In this document: one piece after another, positions 8,833 to 17,187 of the stretch
Layout: each line of letters opens with the position of its first letter
Position numbering within the stretch: the first letter of the stretch is position 1
Origin: Tabrizicola fusiformis
GTDB taxonomy: Bacteria; Pseudomonadota; Alphaproteobacteria; Rhodobacterales; Rhodobacteraceae
Length of the DNA stretch: 64,000 bases
Direction: 5' to 3'
Assembly: GCF_013328815.1 (NCBI RefSeq)
Contig: NZ_JABUHN010000001.1
Coordinates: 372,001 to 436,000, forward strand
Position numbers and translations under genes: made by a program
Notes under the pieces: model-generated
Database searches by the model: none
What the model was told of the DNA's origin: nothing
Seen by the model: the letters and a program-made list of their open reading frames with translations, nothing else

Positions 8833-9762
8833 TCAGCCCTGGGTGTCGGCCGCGCCCGCCGAAGCGGTCAGATCGGGCAGCGGCGGGCAGTCTTCGGCCG
8901 CGATACCTTGCCGCTTGCAGGCCGAAAGGCGCTTCTTGTCGGCCTTGGCCGCCTCTTTCGCGGCCTTCTCGGCGGCAATGCGGTCAGCCTCGGCCTGGGC
9001 CGCCTCATCCGCGGCGATCTGGGCCTTGTCGGTTTCCAGCTTGGCAATGTTCTCGGGCGTCTGCGGCACGGCGCGGCCCCAGGCATCATCCATATACGGT
9101 CCCTCGATGGCGAGGCTTTCCTCCAGCGAGCGCACCTTGACCGGGGTGCCGTTCGGGATGCGGTTGTAAAGGTCGATGGCATCCTGATTGAACAGGCGGA
9201 TGCAGCCGGCGCTGGTGGCGTGACCGATCGACTCGTTCTGCACGGTGCCATGGATGCGGAACATCGTGTCGCGCCCGCCGCGATAGAGATACATCGCCCG
9301 CGCGCCCAAGGGGTTATCAAGCCCGCCCGGCAGGCCGCCCGCAAGATGGCCGTAAAGGTCGGGGCGGGTGCGCACCATATTGGCGGTGGGCTGCCACGAG
9401 GGCCATTCCGCTTTGCGCCCGATCACGCCCGAGCCGCGGAACGACAGCCCCTCGCGCCCGACAGCGATGGCATAGCGGGTGGCGGTGCCCCCCTCCTGCA
9501 CAAGGAACAGCTTGCGCGCGAAAGTATCGACCACGATGGTTCCGGGCCGTTCGGGGCCGGTATAGGTAACCTCGGTCTTGGCGCGGTCTTCTTCCAGCAG
9601 GTTGGCGGGCACCGGCTCGATATAGAATTCGCCGTCTTGCACCCCCTCATAGCCGGGCAGGGTCTTGTTGGGGTCTTCGGTAACCTTTTCCTTCGGCCCG
9701 CCGCAGGCGGCGAGGGCGGCAAAGGAGAGAATCGCCAGAAGGCGGAGAATCGGGGTGTTCAC
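8833..9762 (-). CDS. L,D-transpeptidase lipoprotein (YkuD domain)
   Basis: A 309-residue lipoprotein. A signal sequence ends in the lipobox LAAC at residues 17-20. The YkuD domain occupies about residues 65-225, with HGTVQNESIGHATSAGCIRL carrying the catalytic His and the Cys at about 187. Such enzymes crosslink peptidoglycan stems through a 3-3 bond or attach proteins to them. The C-terminal 75 residues are a lysine/alanine-rich charged helix with a late Cys pair, unusual for the core family and perhaps a wall-contacting tail. A second YkuD protein is encoded at 12612. Confidence 0.9.
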   Translation of the reverse strand: MNTPILRLLAILSFAALAACGGPKEKVTEDPNKTLPGYEGVQDGEFYIEPVPANLLEEDRAKTEVTYTGPERPGTIVVDTFARKLFLVQEGGTATRYAIAVGREGLSFRGSGVIGRKAEWPSWQPTANMVRTRPDLYGHLAGGLPGGLDNPLGARAMYLYRGGRDTMFRIHGTVQNESIGHATSAGCIRLFNQDAIDLYNRIPNGTPVKVRSLEESLAIEGPYMDDAWGRAVPQTPENIAKLETDKAQIAADEAAQAEADRIAAEKAAKEAAKADKKRLSACKRQGIAAEDCPPLPDLTASAGAADTQG

Positions 9763-9840
9763 GACTGAGTCTCGGCTTGTGGATAATTCGGGCAGAAAGC
9801 GCCCGGACCGGGCCCTGCGTCAAGCCCCGCTCTGAGGTTG

Positions 9841-9875
9841 CAAAAAGAAAAGCCCCCGGCGTTGCCGCCGGAGGC
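9841..9875 (-). terminator. Rho-independent terminator of phytase-like gene
   Basis: Read on the minus strand, a 10-base stem with one G-T pair and a GCAA tetraloop (9852-9875) is followed by CTTTTCTTTTTG. It lies 22 bases after the stop of the phytase-like gene. This is the clearest intrinsic terminator shape in the first 10 kb. Confidence 0.85.
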
Positions 9876-9896
9876 CCGATTCGCAAGTTCAAAGGC

Positions 9897-12080
9897 TTAG
9901 TTGGCGGCAGCGTCCATCTGGCCGATGCTCAAGAACAGGGTTTCGCCCGACGAATCGCTCACCCCGTCATTGTCGGTCACCACCCAGCCGGTGCCACCCA
10001 CGTCGATGGCAAAGCCCTCGACCTTTTCGGCGGTATAGCCGTTCAGCACTGCCAGATCGGGCATGAGGTCACGCACCAGTTCCTTGGCCACCACCGGCAG
10101 CGCGCCGCCCAGCTCCACCGGGGTCATGTCGGTCCGCTTCACGCGGTAAAGCTTCTTGGTGACCGCCGCCGCGCCGATCTGGTTGTCACGCTCGACGATA
10201 TAGGCCCAATCGCCGTGCAGGGTGATTTCCGACAGGCCCATCCAGGCGCCTTCGCCCGGCGCGTCCAGAGGGTAATGCACCGCGCCCCAGGTCTTCGCTT
10301 CGGTGTCATAGGCCAGAAGCTTGACCATCCCCTTCGGGTCGTCCTGCCATTCGCGCTGCACCGCCAGCCAAACGGTGTTGCCCGAAACCGCCACCCCTTC
10401 GAAGCCAAAGCGGATTTCATTGTCCAGCAGGGCTTCGGGCAGGGCGATCTCTTCCTTGATCTCGCCTTCGGCATTCACATGCAGCAGCGCGTGCGGCACC
10501 AGCTTGTCGCTGCGCCCTTCGGAGGCGAGCCAGAAGCCGCCCTCGCCATCGGTCGCAATGCCTTCAAGGTCCAGCTTCTGCGCCGCATCGCCGCCACGGG
10601 TCACCAGCAGCGAAGAGGTGATCCGCGCCGGGGTTTGCGTGGCGTCGATGCTATAGATCACCGGCGCGGCGCCATAGACCGAGTCCGAAACGGCAAAGAG
10701 TTTGCCCGCCTCTGCCGGATCGGCAGCAAGACCGGACAGCGCGCCCCAGCCGATGAGGTCCGCGCTGCCGGCCGAGGTGATCATCGGATAGGCCGCCGGG
10801 CCTTCGGCACGTTCATAGATCATCACATGCGCCCGCACGCCGCCATCTTCGACAAGGTCCACCTCATTCGCGCTGGCCAGCAGGTTGCGTTGCGGGATGG
10901 CCACCATACCTTCGGGCGACACGCCCGAGGGCAGAAGCTGTTTCAGCACCGGCGCCGCCGGGTCAGTCACATCGTAAACCCCGATGACCGACGCCCGTTC
11001 CGAGGCGACAAAGGCCAAGGGCGTGCCGTCGAACACCGCCGCTTCGACCGACTCAAGCTCCACGCCTTTCGATTTCGAGCGGCCTTCGGGATAATGGCCG
11101 ATTTCGGCGATGGCATGTTCCAGCGTGGCGCCGGATTCGTAAACCACGGTGCCCGTGCGGTCGAACACCGTCCACGACCGGCTGCCGCCCTTGTAATCGC
11201 CCTCGTTGGCCACCGCGAACAGATCGTCGGTCAGCCATTTCACCCCGTCGGGTTCGCGCAGCACGCCTTCCTTCTTCTTCGAGAAGTCCAGCTTGCCATC
11301 GCTCTTGGTGTCGATGCCCTCAAGGTCGATCGCGCCGGCGCTGAAATGGCTGGTCACCGCGCCATCGGCGCCGATCACCACGACATGGTTGTTTTCCTGC
11401 AGGGTGACGACGATTTCGCCCTTGGCGTTGATATCGACAAATTCCGGCTCGGGATCTTCGGGGGCGATTTCGGCCAGACCCGTGACCTCGATCTTCTGCA
11501 AGGCCGCGCAATCGGCCACGCCATCCTTGATCGGCAGTTTCACCACATAGCCGGCGGGCATCTGCGGGATGGCGCCGTCATTCACCTCTTCGTCGCGCTC
11601 GTTCTCGATGGCGATGGCAAGGAAGCTGCCGTCCTTGGCGGCGGCGACCGAATCCGGCTGGCCGCCCAGATCGCATTCCGCCTCGACCGCTTTGGAGGCT
11701 AGGTCGATCGTCACCAGCTTGCCCGAAGGATTGGCAAAGCTTTCCGAGGTGTTCACCCCTGCAAAAATCTTGCCGGCCAGTTCTTTGGCCGTGGTCGGCT
11801 CGCCGCCCACCGCGATATTGCCAAGGGGCTTGGGCGCGCGCGGGTCGGCAATGTCGATCAGGCCGATCACGCCCAGCGGGCTGTCGGTATAGATCAGCAC
11901 CATGCCATCCTCGGTGGCCGAAATGATCTCGGCCGAGGTCGGGCGGCTGCGGTCTTCGCCTTCGGCCATGTTGTCGGGGGTGGCGAAGGTGGCGATACGG
12001 TTGAACATCGGATCGGCCAGGGCGGGCAGGGCGGCACAAAGGGCCAGAACCGAGGTCATGCCAAGAAGGCGCGTGGACAT
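9897..12080 (-). CDS. Secreted esterase-like protein of phytase family
   Basis: A 727-residue exported protein with a signal peptide over residues 1-22 (cleavage near ALADP). The N-terminal half looks like a beta-propeller (repeated strands such as GDYKGG, PEGMVAI). The C-terminal half has the phytase-like esterase pattern: LEGIATDGEGGFWLASEGRSD and FGFEGVAVSGNTVWLAVQREW. The likely place of action is the periplasm, on a phosphorylated or lipid ester that cannot be named here. The start at 12080 has AAGGAAC upstream; the longer open frame upstream is rejected. Its own terminator follows. A shorter homologue lies at 42237. Confidence 0.8.
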   Translation of the reverse strand: MSTRLLGMTSVLALCAALPALADPMFNRIATFATPDNMAEGEDRSRPTSAEIISATEDGMVLIYTDSPLGVIGLIDIADPRAPKPLGNIAVGGEPTTAKELAGKIFAGVNTSESFANPSGKLVTIDLASKAVEAECDLGGQPDSVAAAKDGSFLAIAIENERDEEVNDGAIPQMPAGYVVKLPIKDGVADCAALQKIEVTGLAEIAPEDPEPEFVDINAKGEIVVTLQENNHVVVIGADGAVTSHFSAGAIDLEGIDTKSDGKLDFSKKKEGVLREPDGVKWLTDDLFAVANEGDYKGGSRSWTVFDRTGTVVYESGATLEHAIAEIGHYPEGRSKSKGVELESVEAAVFDGTPLAFVASERASVIGVYDVTDPAAPVLKQLLPSGVSPEGMVAIPQRNLLASANEVDLVEDGGVRAHVMIYERAEGPAAYPMITSAGSADLIGWGALSGLAADPAEAGKLFAVSDSVYGAAPVIYSIDATQTPARITSSLLVTRGGDAAQKLDLEGIATDGEGGFWLASEGRSDKLVPHALLHVNAEGEIKEEIALPEALLDNEIRFGFEGVAVSGNTVWLAVQREWQDDPKGMVKLLAYDTEAKTWGAVHYPLDAPGEGAWMGLSEITLHGDWAYIVERDNQIGAAAVTKKLYRVKRTDMTPVELGGALPVVAKELVRDLMPDLAVLNGYTAEKVEGFAIDVGGTGWVVTDNDGVSDSSGETLFLSIGQMDAAAN

Positions 12081-12242
12081 GGGGTGTTCCTTGCTGGGGT
12101 TTCCAGCAAGGCCAATGGCGGGCTTGGGTGACGTGCGGGTGACGGGGACGTGACGGTTTTGCAATCGCTCCTCGCGCCCCGCTCGCGCCATTGTGTCCGG
12201 GCGGCGGTGGTCGCTGCGGCGCAGAGCGGGTATCCTGACCGG

Positions 12243-12563
12243 ATGATCAACTTGCGCGCCCTGCTTTTCGGCCTGTTGGTGGTGGCCCTGCTGCCTTGGG
12301 GGGCGTGGCTGTCGGCCTCGGCCCAGCGACCCCAGCCGCTGGCGATCATGGCGCAGAAGGGTGAGCCTGTTGTGCTGCGCGCGGCGCATCGCTGCCGCAC
12401 GGCGCTTTTGCCCGGGCAAAGCTGCGCACAAGAGCCGGGGCTTTTGCCTCCGGTTCTGCCGCTGGGTGCCCCCGGCACCACGCGGGCGCGCCCGCCGCTG
12501 GCAATCGTGATGGGCACGGCGCTGTTGCCCGATACGGCCACGCCACCGCCCAAGCGGGCCTGA
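12243..12563 (+). CDS. Small exported or membrane-anchored hypothetical protein
   Basis: A 106-residue protein beginning MINLRALLFGLLVVALLPWGAWLSASAQR, a clear signal peptide or membrane anchor. The rest is proline- and alanine-rich with a Cys pair (HRCRTALLPGQSC) that could form a disulfide in the periplasm. I chose the ATG at 12243 because the hydrophobic segment begins there; the open frame extends 31 residues upstream. It diverges from the phytase-like gene and precedes an L,D-transpeptidase by 48 bases on the same strand. The function is unknown. Confidence 0.6.
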   Translation: MINLRALLFGLLVVALLPWGAWLSASAQRPQPLAIMAQKGEPVVLRAAHRCRTALLPGQSCAQEPGLLPPVLPLGAPGTTRARPPLAIVMGTALLPDTATPPPKRA

Positions 12564-12611
12564 CCCTTTCCCGGCACCAACCCCAGACCCAATCCACCGC
12601 AAGGATATCCC

Positions 12612-13301
12612 ATGCTTACCCGACGTTCATTCGTCGCGGCGGCGCCCGTTGCGGCGCTTGCCGCCTGTGTCCGCCCCGACCCCGCCCCGGTTTCGCCGCC
12701 CAAACCCGACTGGCCGCCGCTGCCCGCCTTCTATGGCGCGCTTTACGACGAACCCTTCCCGGTGCCCGCCGTGCCCGAAGATGTCGTCGATCCACGGTTC
12801 TGGCGGCAGCAGGTGGTGAACCCCTATCCCGAAGACGCCCCCGGCACGATCATCGTCGATCCGGGCGAGGGCTTGCTGCATCTGGTGGAAAGCCCCGCCA
12901 CGGCCATGCGCTATGGCGCAGGCACCGGCGCCGCCGCCTTTTCATGGAGTGGCGCGGCGCGCGTGCAGTTCACCCGCGCCTGGCCGACATGGAAGGTGCC
13001 CGATGCGATGGTGATGCGCCGCCCGGAGCTGGCGCCCTATACCGTGGCCAAGGGCGGGATGCCGGGCGGGCCGGGCAACCCCCTGGGGGCGCGGGCGCTT
13101 TATCTGTTCCAGAATGGCGAGGATACCCTTTACCGCATCCACGGCGCCTGCGAACCGCAATATCTGGGCAAGGCGGTGTCTTCGGGCTGCATCCGGCTCT
13201 TGGATCAGGACATCATCGACCTTGAACGCCGGGTGCGGCAGGGCGCCTCGGTGCGGGTGCTGCCGGCGGAAATGCCGGTGCCGCTGGATATCGTCTATTG
13301 A
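12612..13301 (+). CDS. L,D-transpeptidase lipoprotein (ErfK/YbiS type)
   Basis: A 229-residue protein whose N-terminus carries both a twin-arginine-like TRRSF and a lipobox LAAC (residues 16-19), so it is probably exported folded and lipidated. The YkuD domain ends with HGACEPQYLGKAVSSGCIRL, where the catalytic Cys is near residue 192. It would act on peptidoglycan stem peptides. It shares the NPLGARALYLF segment with the transpeptidase at 8833, so the two look like diverged paralogues. It starts 48 bases after the small exported protein and may share a transcript with it. Confidence 0.9.
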   Translation: MLTRRSFVAAAPVAALAACVRPDPAPVSPPKPDWPPLPAFYGALYDEPFPVPAVPEDVVDPRFWRQQVVNPYPEDAPGTIIVDPGEGLLHLVESPATAMRYGAGTGAAAFSWSGAARVQFTRAWPTWKVPDAMVMRRPELAPYTVAKGGMPGGPGNPLGARALYLFQNGEDTLYRIHGACEPQYLGKAVSSGCIRLLDQDIIDLERRVRQGASVRVLPAEMPVPLDIVY

Positions 13302-13334
13302 AAAGCCCGGGCGCGCGTCACGGCGCGCCCGGGC
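13301..13334. terminator. Strong bidirectional hairpin terminator
   Basis: A perfect 12-base stem (13305-13316 with 13323-13334) has a six-base loop. On the minus strand it is followed by CTTTTC, fitting a terminator for creatinase; the transpeptidase gene stops right beside it on the other side. Confidence 0.8.
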
Positions 13335-13341
13335 CAAGGCA

Positions 13342-14550
13342 TCAGCCCACCACGTTGAAATCGGGGCCATAGGGATATTTAGTGATATCCTCATTGCCGG
13401 TTTCGGTGACGATCAGGATGTCATGCTCGCGGTAGCCACCGGCCCCCGGCTGCCCGTCGGGGATGGTCAGCATCGGCTCCATCGAAATCACCATGCCCGG
13501 CTCCAGCACGGTGTCGATATCCTCGCGCAGTTCCAGCCCCGCCTCGCGCCCGTAGTAATGGCTCAGAACGCCGAAGGAATGGCCATAGCCGAAGGTGCGG
13601 TATTGCAGCACCTGATGTTCCTCGAAGAATGTGTTCAGCTTGGCCGTGACTTCGGAACATTTCGCACCGGGCACCAGCAGGCTCATGCCATATTCATGGG
13701 CTGCCACGTTGATATCCCAGATGCGGCGGCTGGCGGCATCAACCTCGCCCACGAACATCGTGCGTTCAAGGGCGGTGTAATAGCCCGAGATCATCGGGAA
13801 AGTGTTCAGCGACAGGATATCGCCGCGCTTGAGCTTGCGGCTGGTCACCGGGTTATGGGCGCCGTCGGTGTTGATGCCCGACTGGAACCAGACCCAGGTG
13901 TCGCGGTATTCGGCATCGGGAAAGCGCTTGGCGATTTCCAGTTCCATCGCGTCCCGGCCCGCCATGGCAATGTCGATTTCGCGGGCCCCCTCGCGCACCG
14001 CGTCGCGGATGGCAAAGCCGCCGACATCGGCCACGGCGGCGCCATGGCGGATCAGCTCAAGCTCGGCCGGCGATTTCATCATGCGTTGCAGCATGGTGGC
14101 GGGCGCAATATCCACCCCGCGCCGGGGTTTCAGGAAATGGTTCAGCTTTTCCGATTGCAGCAGCGTCAGATGGTCCGCCTCGCAGCCCACCACCCGGCCC
14201 TCGCCCACCACCGACAGGATCGCGCGCCAGTAATTGTCGCGCTGCCAATCGGTATAGGTGATGTTGTCGCCATGGCAGCGCCGCCAGGGCTGCCCCGCGT
14301 CGATGCCGGCGCTGATCGTCACGCTTTGCGTCGGCGTCACGACCAGCCCATAGGGCCGCCCGAACGAGCAATAGAGAAAGCCCGAGTAATAGGCGATGTT
14401 GTGCATCGAGGTGAAGACGCAGGCTTCGATCCCCTGCACCTCCATCATCTCGCGCAGATCGGCGAGGCGGGTGTCATATTCCTCGGACGAGAAGGGCAGA
14501 ACCCGGTCGCCTTGGTGGAAGCGGTATTGCTGCGGACGTTCGGTTGTCAT
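13342..14550 (-). CDS. Creatinase (creatine amidinohydrolase), M24-type fold
   Basis: A 402-residue enzyme predicted to hydrolyse creatine to sarcosine and urea. It has the pita-bread fold of M24 aminopeptidases, but closely follows the Pseudomonas creatinase sequence as I remember it: NIAYYSGFLYCSFGRPY, GQPWRR, FQSGINTDGAHNPVT and the C-terminal GHSFGVLSHYYGREAGLEL. The catalytic His is the one in DGAHNPV, at about residue 231. The length also matches. The ATG at 14550 has GAGG upstream; an ATG five codons earlier has none. Upstream lies a leader with four hairpins. No sarcosine oxidase or creatininase gene is adjacent. Confidence 0.88.
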   Translation of the reverse strand: MTTERPQQYRFHQGDRVLPFSSEEYDTRLADLREMMEVQGIEACVFTSMHNIAYYSGFLYCSFGRPYGLVVTPTQSVTISAGIDAGQPWRRCHGDNITYTDWQRDNYWRAILSVVGEGRVVGCEADHLTLLQSEKLNHFLKPRRGVDIAPATMLQRMMKSPAELELIRHGAAVADVGGFAIRDAVREGAREIDIAMAGRDAMELEIAKRFPDAEYRDTWVWFQSGINTDGAHNPVTSRKLKRGDILSLNTFPMISGYYTALERTMFVGEVDAASRRIWDINVAAHEYGMSLLVPGAKCSEVTAKLNTFFEEHQVLQYRTFGYGHSFGVLSHYYGREAGLELREDIDTVLEPGMVISMEPMLTIPDGQPGAGGYREHDILIVTETGNEDITKYPYGPDFNVVG

Positions 14551-14580
14551 TTCAGACCTCATCACAGGGGTCTGACGTCA

Positions 14581-14675
14581 TACGCCCGGACCCCGAAAGG
14601 TCCCGGCGTACAGGACGAAGGCAGGTTGCCCTGCAAGCGGCGGGGCATAGGCCCCTGGAACGACGCCATCGTTCC
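14581..14675 (-). promoter_or_regulatory. Structured 5' leader of creatinase with four hairpins
   Basis: Four consecutive stems precede the creatinase start by 30 bases. In transcript order they are: 14675-14657 (7-base perfect stem), 14655-14642 (5-base stem, four-base loop), 14634-14621 (5-base stem, GCAA loop) and 14610-14581 (6 plus 5 bases with one mismatch). Leaders this densely structured often regulate, for example as riboswitches. I do not recognise a known class, and no terminator-like T-run follows the last stem, so translational control would be more likely than attenuation. Confidence 0.5.
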
Positions 14676-14719
14676 GGCTCAATCACAGGATAGTCGCTGG
14701 CGCCGGGTCTGTAAACCGT

Positions 14720-14743
14720 AGGATGGGCAATATTGCCCATCCT
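14720..14743. repeat. Perfect 24-base palindrome
   Basis: Each half is AGGATGGGCAAT or its exact reverse complement, with no spacer. It lies seven bases beyond the yghU stop codon and about 170 bases upstream of creatinase. It could be a terminator for yghU, a dimeric-repressor operator for creatinase, or a member of a short palindromic repeat family. There is no T-run on either side. Confidence 0.7.
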
Positions 14744-14749
14744 GCCAGA

Positions 14750-15598
14750 TCAGATTGCCTTGCCCGCGAAATCGGCCGCCGAATGGCGCTCGGGCAGCTT
14801 TTCACTGTCCTCGCCCCATGTCTTGTTGACCATCCGGCCGCGCTTGACCGCCGGGCGGGCGTCGATCTTTTCCGCCCAGGCCAGCACGTTCTTATAGCTG
14901 GTCACGTCCAGGAACTCGCCCGCGTTATAGGACCGGCCCAGCACCATGCCGCCATACCACGGCCAGATCGCCATATCGGCGATGGAGTAGTTTTCCCCCG
15001 CGACGAAAGGCACCTCGGCCAGACGGCGGTCCAGCACGTCAAGCTGCCGCTTGGTTTCCATCGCATAGCGGTTGATGGCGTATTCGATCTTCTCCGGTGC
15101 ATAGGCGTAGAAATGGCCAAAGCCGCCGCCGACAAAGGGCGCCGACCCCATCTGCCACATCAGCCAGTTCAGCACCTCGCTCCGCTCCGGCCCGGCGGCG
15201 GGCAGGAACGCGCCGAACTTTTCCGCCAGATGGATCAGGATCGAGCCGCTTTCGAACAGCCGCACCGGCTTGTCCCCGGTCAGGTCCAGCAGGGCCGGGA
15301 TCTTGGAATTGGGGTTCACCTCGACAAAGCCCGAGCCGAACTGGTCGCCCTTGCCGATGTCGATGAGCCAGGCGTCATATTCGGCGCCACTGTGACCGGC
15401 TTCGAGCAATTCCTCGAACATCACCGTGACCTTCACGCCATTGGGCGTGGCCAGCGAGTAAAGCTGAAACCCATGGGCGCCGCGCGGCAGCACCTTGTCA
15501 TGGGTCGGCCCGGCGATGGGGCGGTTGATATTGGCGAACTGGCCACCGTTGCCGGTGGTCCAGGTCCAGACCTTCGGCGGCTGGTAGGAAATGGTCAT
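14750..15598 (-). CDS. yghU: Glutathione S-transferase, YghU-type disulfide reductase
   Basis: A 282-residue protein that tracks E. coli YghU along its length as I remember it: YQPPKVWTWTTGNGGQFANINRP at the start, LYSLATPNGVKV, FVEVNPNSKIPAL, FESGSILIHLAEKFG, and AIWPWYGG in the C-terminal helical domain. These enzymes bind two glutathiones and reduce disulfides or organic peroxides in the cytosol. The start at 15598 has AAGGAAG upstream. It is transcribed away from the zinc-finger gene and toward creatinase, but the intervening palindrome suggests separate transcripts. Confidence 0.92.
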   Translation of the reverse strand: MTISYQPPKVWTWTTGNGGQFANINRPIAGPTHDKVLPRGAHGFQLYSLATPNGVKVTVMFEELLEAGHSGAEYDAWLIDIGKGDQFGSGFVEVNPNSKIPALLDLTGDKPVRLFESGSILIHLAEKFGAFLPAAGPERSEVLNWLMWQMGSAPFVGGGFGHFYAYAPEKIEYAINRYAMETKRQLDVLDRRLAEVPFVAGENYSIADMAIWPWYGGMVLGRSYNAGEFLDVTSYKNVLAWAEKIDARPAVKRGRMVNKTWGEDSEKLPERHSAADFAGKAI

Positions 15599-15723
15599 CG
15601 CGCTTCCTTTGCGGGCATCCAATCGCAGGAAACCTAAGCATGATTCCGCCATGCAGCAATGGTCGCCCCTTGTGCAATGCTGCACCGACCCCATCTCCGC
15701 TTTGCACGAAGATGGAGAAACAC

Positions 15724-16035
15724 ATGCGCTGCCCGGTAGATGGCGAAACTTTGGTGATGGCGGACCGCAATGGGGTCGAGATCGACTATTGCCCGAAATG
15801 CCGGGGTGTCTGGCTGGACCGGGGCGAGTTGGACAAGATCATCGAACGCGCCGCGCAGGCCCCCGCTGCCGCCCCGCGCGAGCCTGCGCCGGTTTACCAG
15901 CCCGAGCCGCGCGGCGCCGCACCGGCCTCTTACCGCGAAGAGCCGCGCCGCCGCCGGGACGATGACGACGATTACAAGGATGGCTACAAGCGCAAGCGGC
16001 GCGACAGCTTCCTCAGCGATCTGTTCGACTTCTAG
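15724..16035 (+). CDS. TFIIB-type zinc-finger protein
   Basis: A 103-residue protein. The first 45 residues form a zf-TFIIB domain: CPVDGETL near the N-terminus and YCPKCRGVWLDRGELDKII, giving the Cys ligands of one zinc site. The remainder is low-complexity, rich in Pro, Arg and Asp (a DDDDDYKDGYK stretch), and ends in a hydrophobic SFLSDLFDF. The start at 15724 has GGAG at proper spacing. Members are widespread in Rhodobacterales, but I know of no established function. It diverges from yghU. Confidence 0.8.
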   Translation: MRCPVDGETLVMADRNGVEIDYCPKCRGVWLDRGELDKIIERAAQAPAAAPREPAPVYQPEPRGAAPASYREEPRRRRDDDDDYKDGYKRKRRDSFLSDLFDF

Positions 16036-16041
16036 CGGGGG

Positions 16042-17187
16042 TCAGCCACCCAGAACCTCGTCCTGATGCTGGCCCAGCCTTGGGGCGGGCCGGTCCAGCG
16101 ACAGTTCGGCACCCGAAAAGGTCATTGGGCTGCGCACGCCGGGCACGCCTTCGGGCGCAATCTGCATCTGCCGGGCAAGGATTTGCGGATCTGCAAAGAC
16201 CTCGGCCAGATCGTTGATCGGCCCGGCGGGCACGCCCTTGGCCTCGCAGGCGCCCAGAAGATCGGCCTTCTGCCAGCGCAGGGTGGCTGCGGTCAGCCGG
16301 GCGGTCATTTCGGCCCGGTGGGCGATGCGGTCGGCATTGGTCAGGAACTCTGGCGCTTCGGCCATCTCCTCAAGCCCCAGAATGCCGCAAAGCCGCTGAT
16401 ACTGCCCGTCATTGCCGGTCGCCAGAATGATCCAGCCATCGGCGCAGTCGAACACCGCATAGGGCGCAAGGTTCGGGTGGGCATTGCCCATCTTCACCGG
16501 CGCCTTGCCCGAAGCCAGATAGTTCATCGCCTGATTGGCCATGATCGAGGTGGCCACATCCATCAGCGCCATGTCGATGTGCTGGCCCTCGCCGGTGCGC
16601 CCGCGTTGCACCAGCGCCGCCAGAATGGCCGTCGCCGCATAGACGCCGGTGAACACATCCGTCACCGCCACGCCCACCTTCTGCGGCTGGCCCTCGGGCT
16701 CGCCCGTGACGCTCATCAGCCCGGCCATGCCCTGAATGATGAAGTCATAGCCCGCGCGATGCGCATAAGGCCCGGTCTGGCCAAATCCGGTGATCGAGCA
16801 ATAGACCAGCCGCGGATTGACCGCGCGCAGGCTCTCCCAGTCCAGCCCGTATTTCGCCAGCCCGCCGACCTTGAAATTCTCGATCACCACATCGGCATCG
16901 GCCACCAGACGGCGGACGGTTTCCTGCCCCTCGGCAGTGCGGAAATCGCAGGTGATGCCACGCTTGCCGCGGTTGGTGGCATGGAAATAGGCCGCCGAAC
17001 GGTCAATGCTGCCATCAGGCGCCTGCCGCTCGATGAAGGGCGGGCCCCAGCGACGGGTGTCGTCGCCTTCCGGCGCCTCGACCTTGATCACATCGGCGCC
17101 CAGATCGGCCAGGGTCTGACCAGCCCAGGGGCCAGCCAGAATCCGGGCCAGTTCGATGACCTTCACACCCTCCAGCGGCCCGGGCAT
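16042..17187 (-). CDS. CaiB/BaiF family CoA transferase
   Basis: A 381-residue class III CoA transferase. The N-terminus LEGVKVIELARILAGPWAGQTLADLGADVIKVE is typical, and VTDVFTGVYAATAILAALVQRGRTGEGQHIDMAL contains the conserved catalytic Asp near residue 168. It moves CoA between carboxylic acids; the substrate is not evident. Its ATG overlaps the TAA of the DsbA-like gene by one base (TAATG), so it is the third gene of a dciA-dsbA-caiB-like run. The link to DsbA is probably only positional. Confidence 0.88.
   Translation of the reverse strand: MPGPLEGVKVIELARILAGPWAGQTLADLGADVIKVEAPEGDDTRRWGPPFIERQAPDGSIDRSAAYFHATNRGKRGITCDFRTAEGQETVRRLVADADVVIENFKVGGLAKYGLDWESLRAVNPRLVYCSITGFGQTGPYAHRAGYDFIIQGMAGLMSVTGEPEGQPQKVGVAVTDVFTGVYAATAILAALVQRGRTGEGQHIDMALMDVATSIMANQAMNYLASGKAPVKMGNAHPNLAPYAVFDCADGWIILATGNDGQYQRLCGILGLEEMAEAPEFLTNADRIAHRAEMTARLTAATLRWQKADLLGACEAKGVPAGPINDLAEVFADPQILARQMQIAPEGVPGVRSPMTFSGAELSLDRPAPRLGQHQDEVLGG

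Noticed and set aside
9777-11702. A 641-codon plus-strand frame opposite the phytase-like gene
   Set aside because: Its composition is that of a GC-rich shadow frame, and the opposite strand has signal peptide and family motifs.
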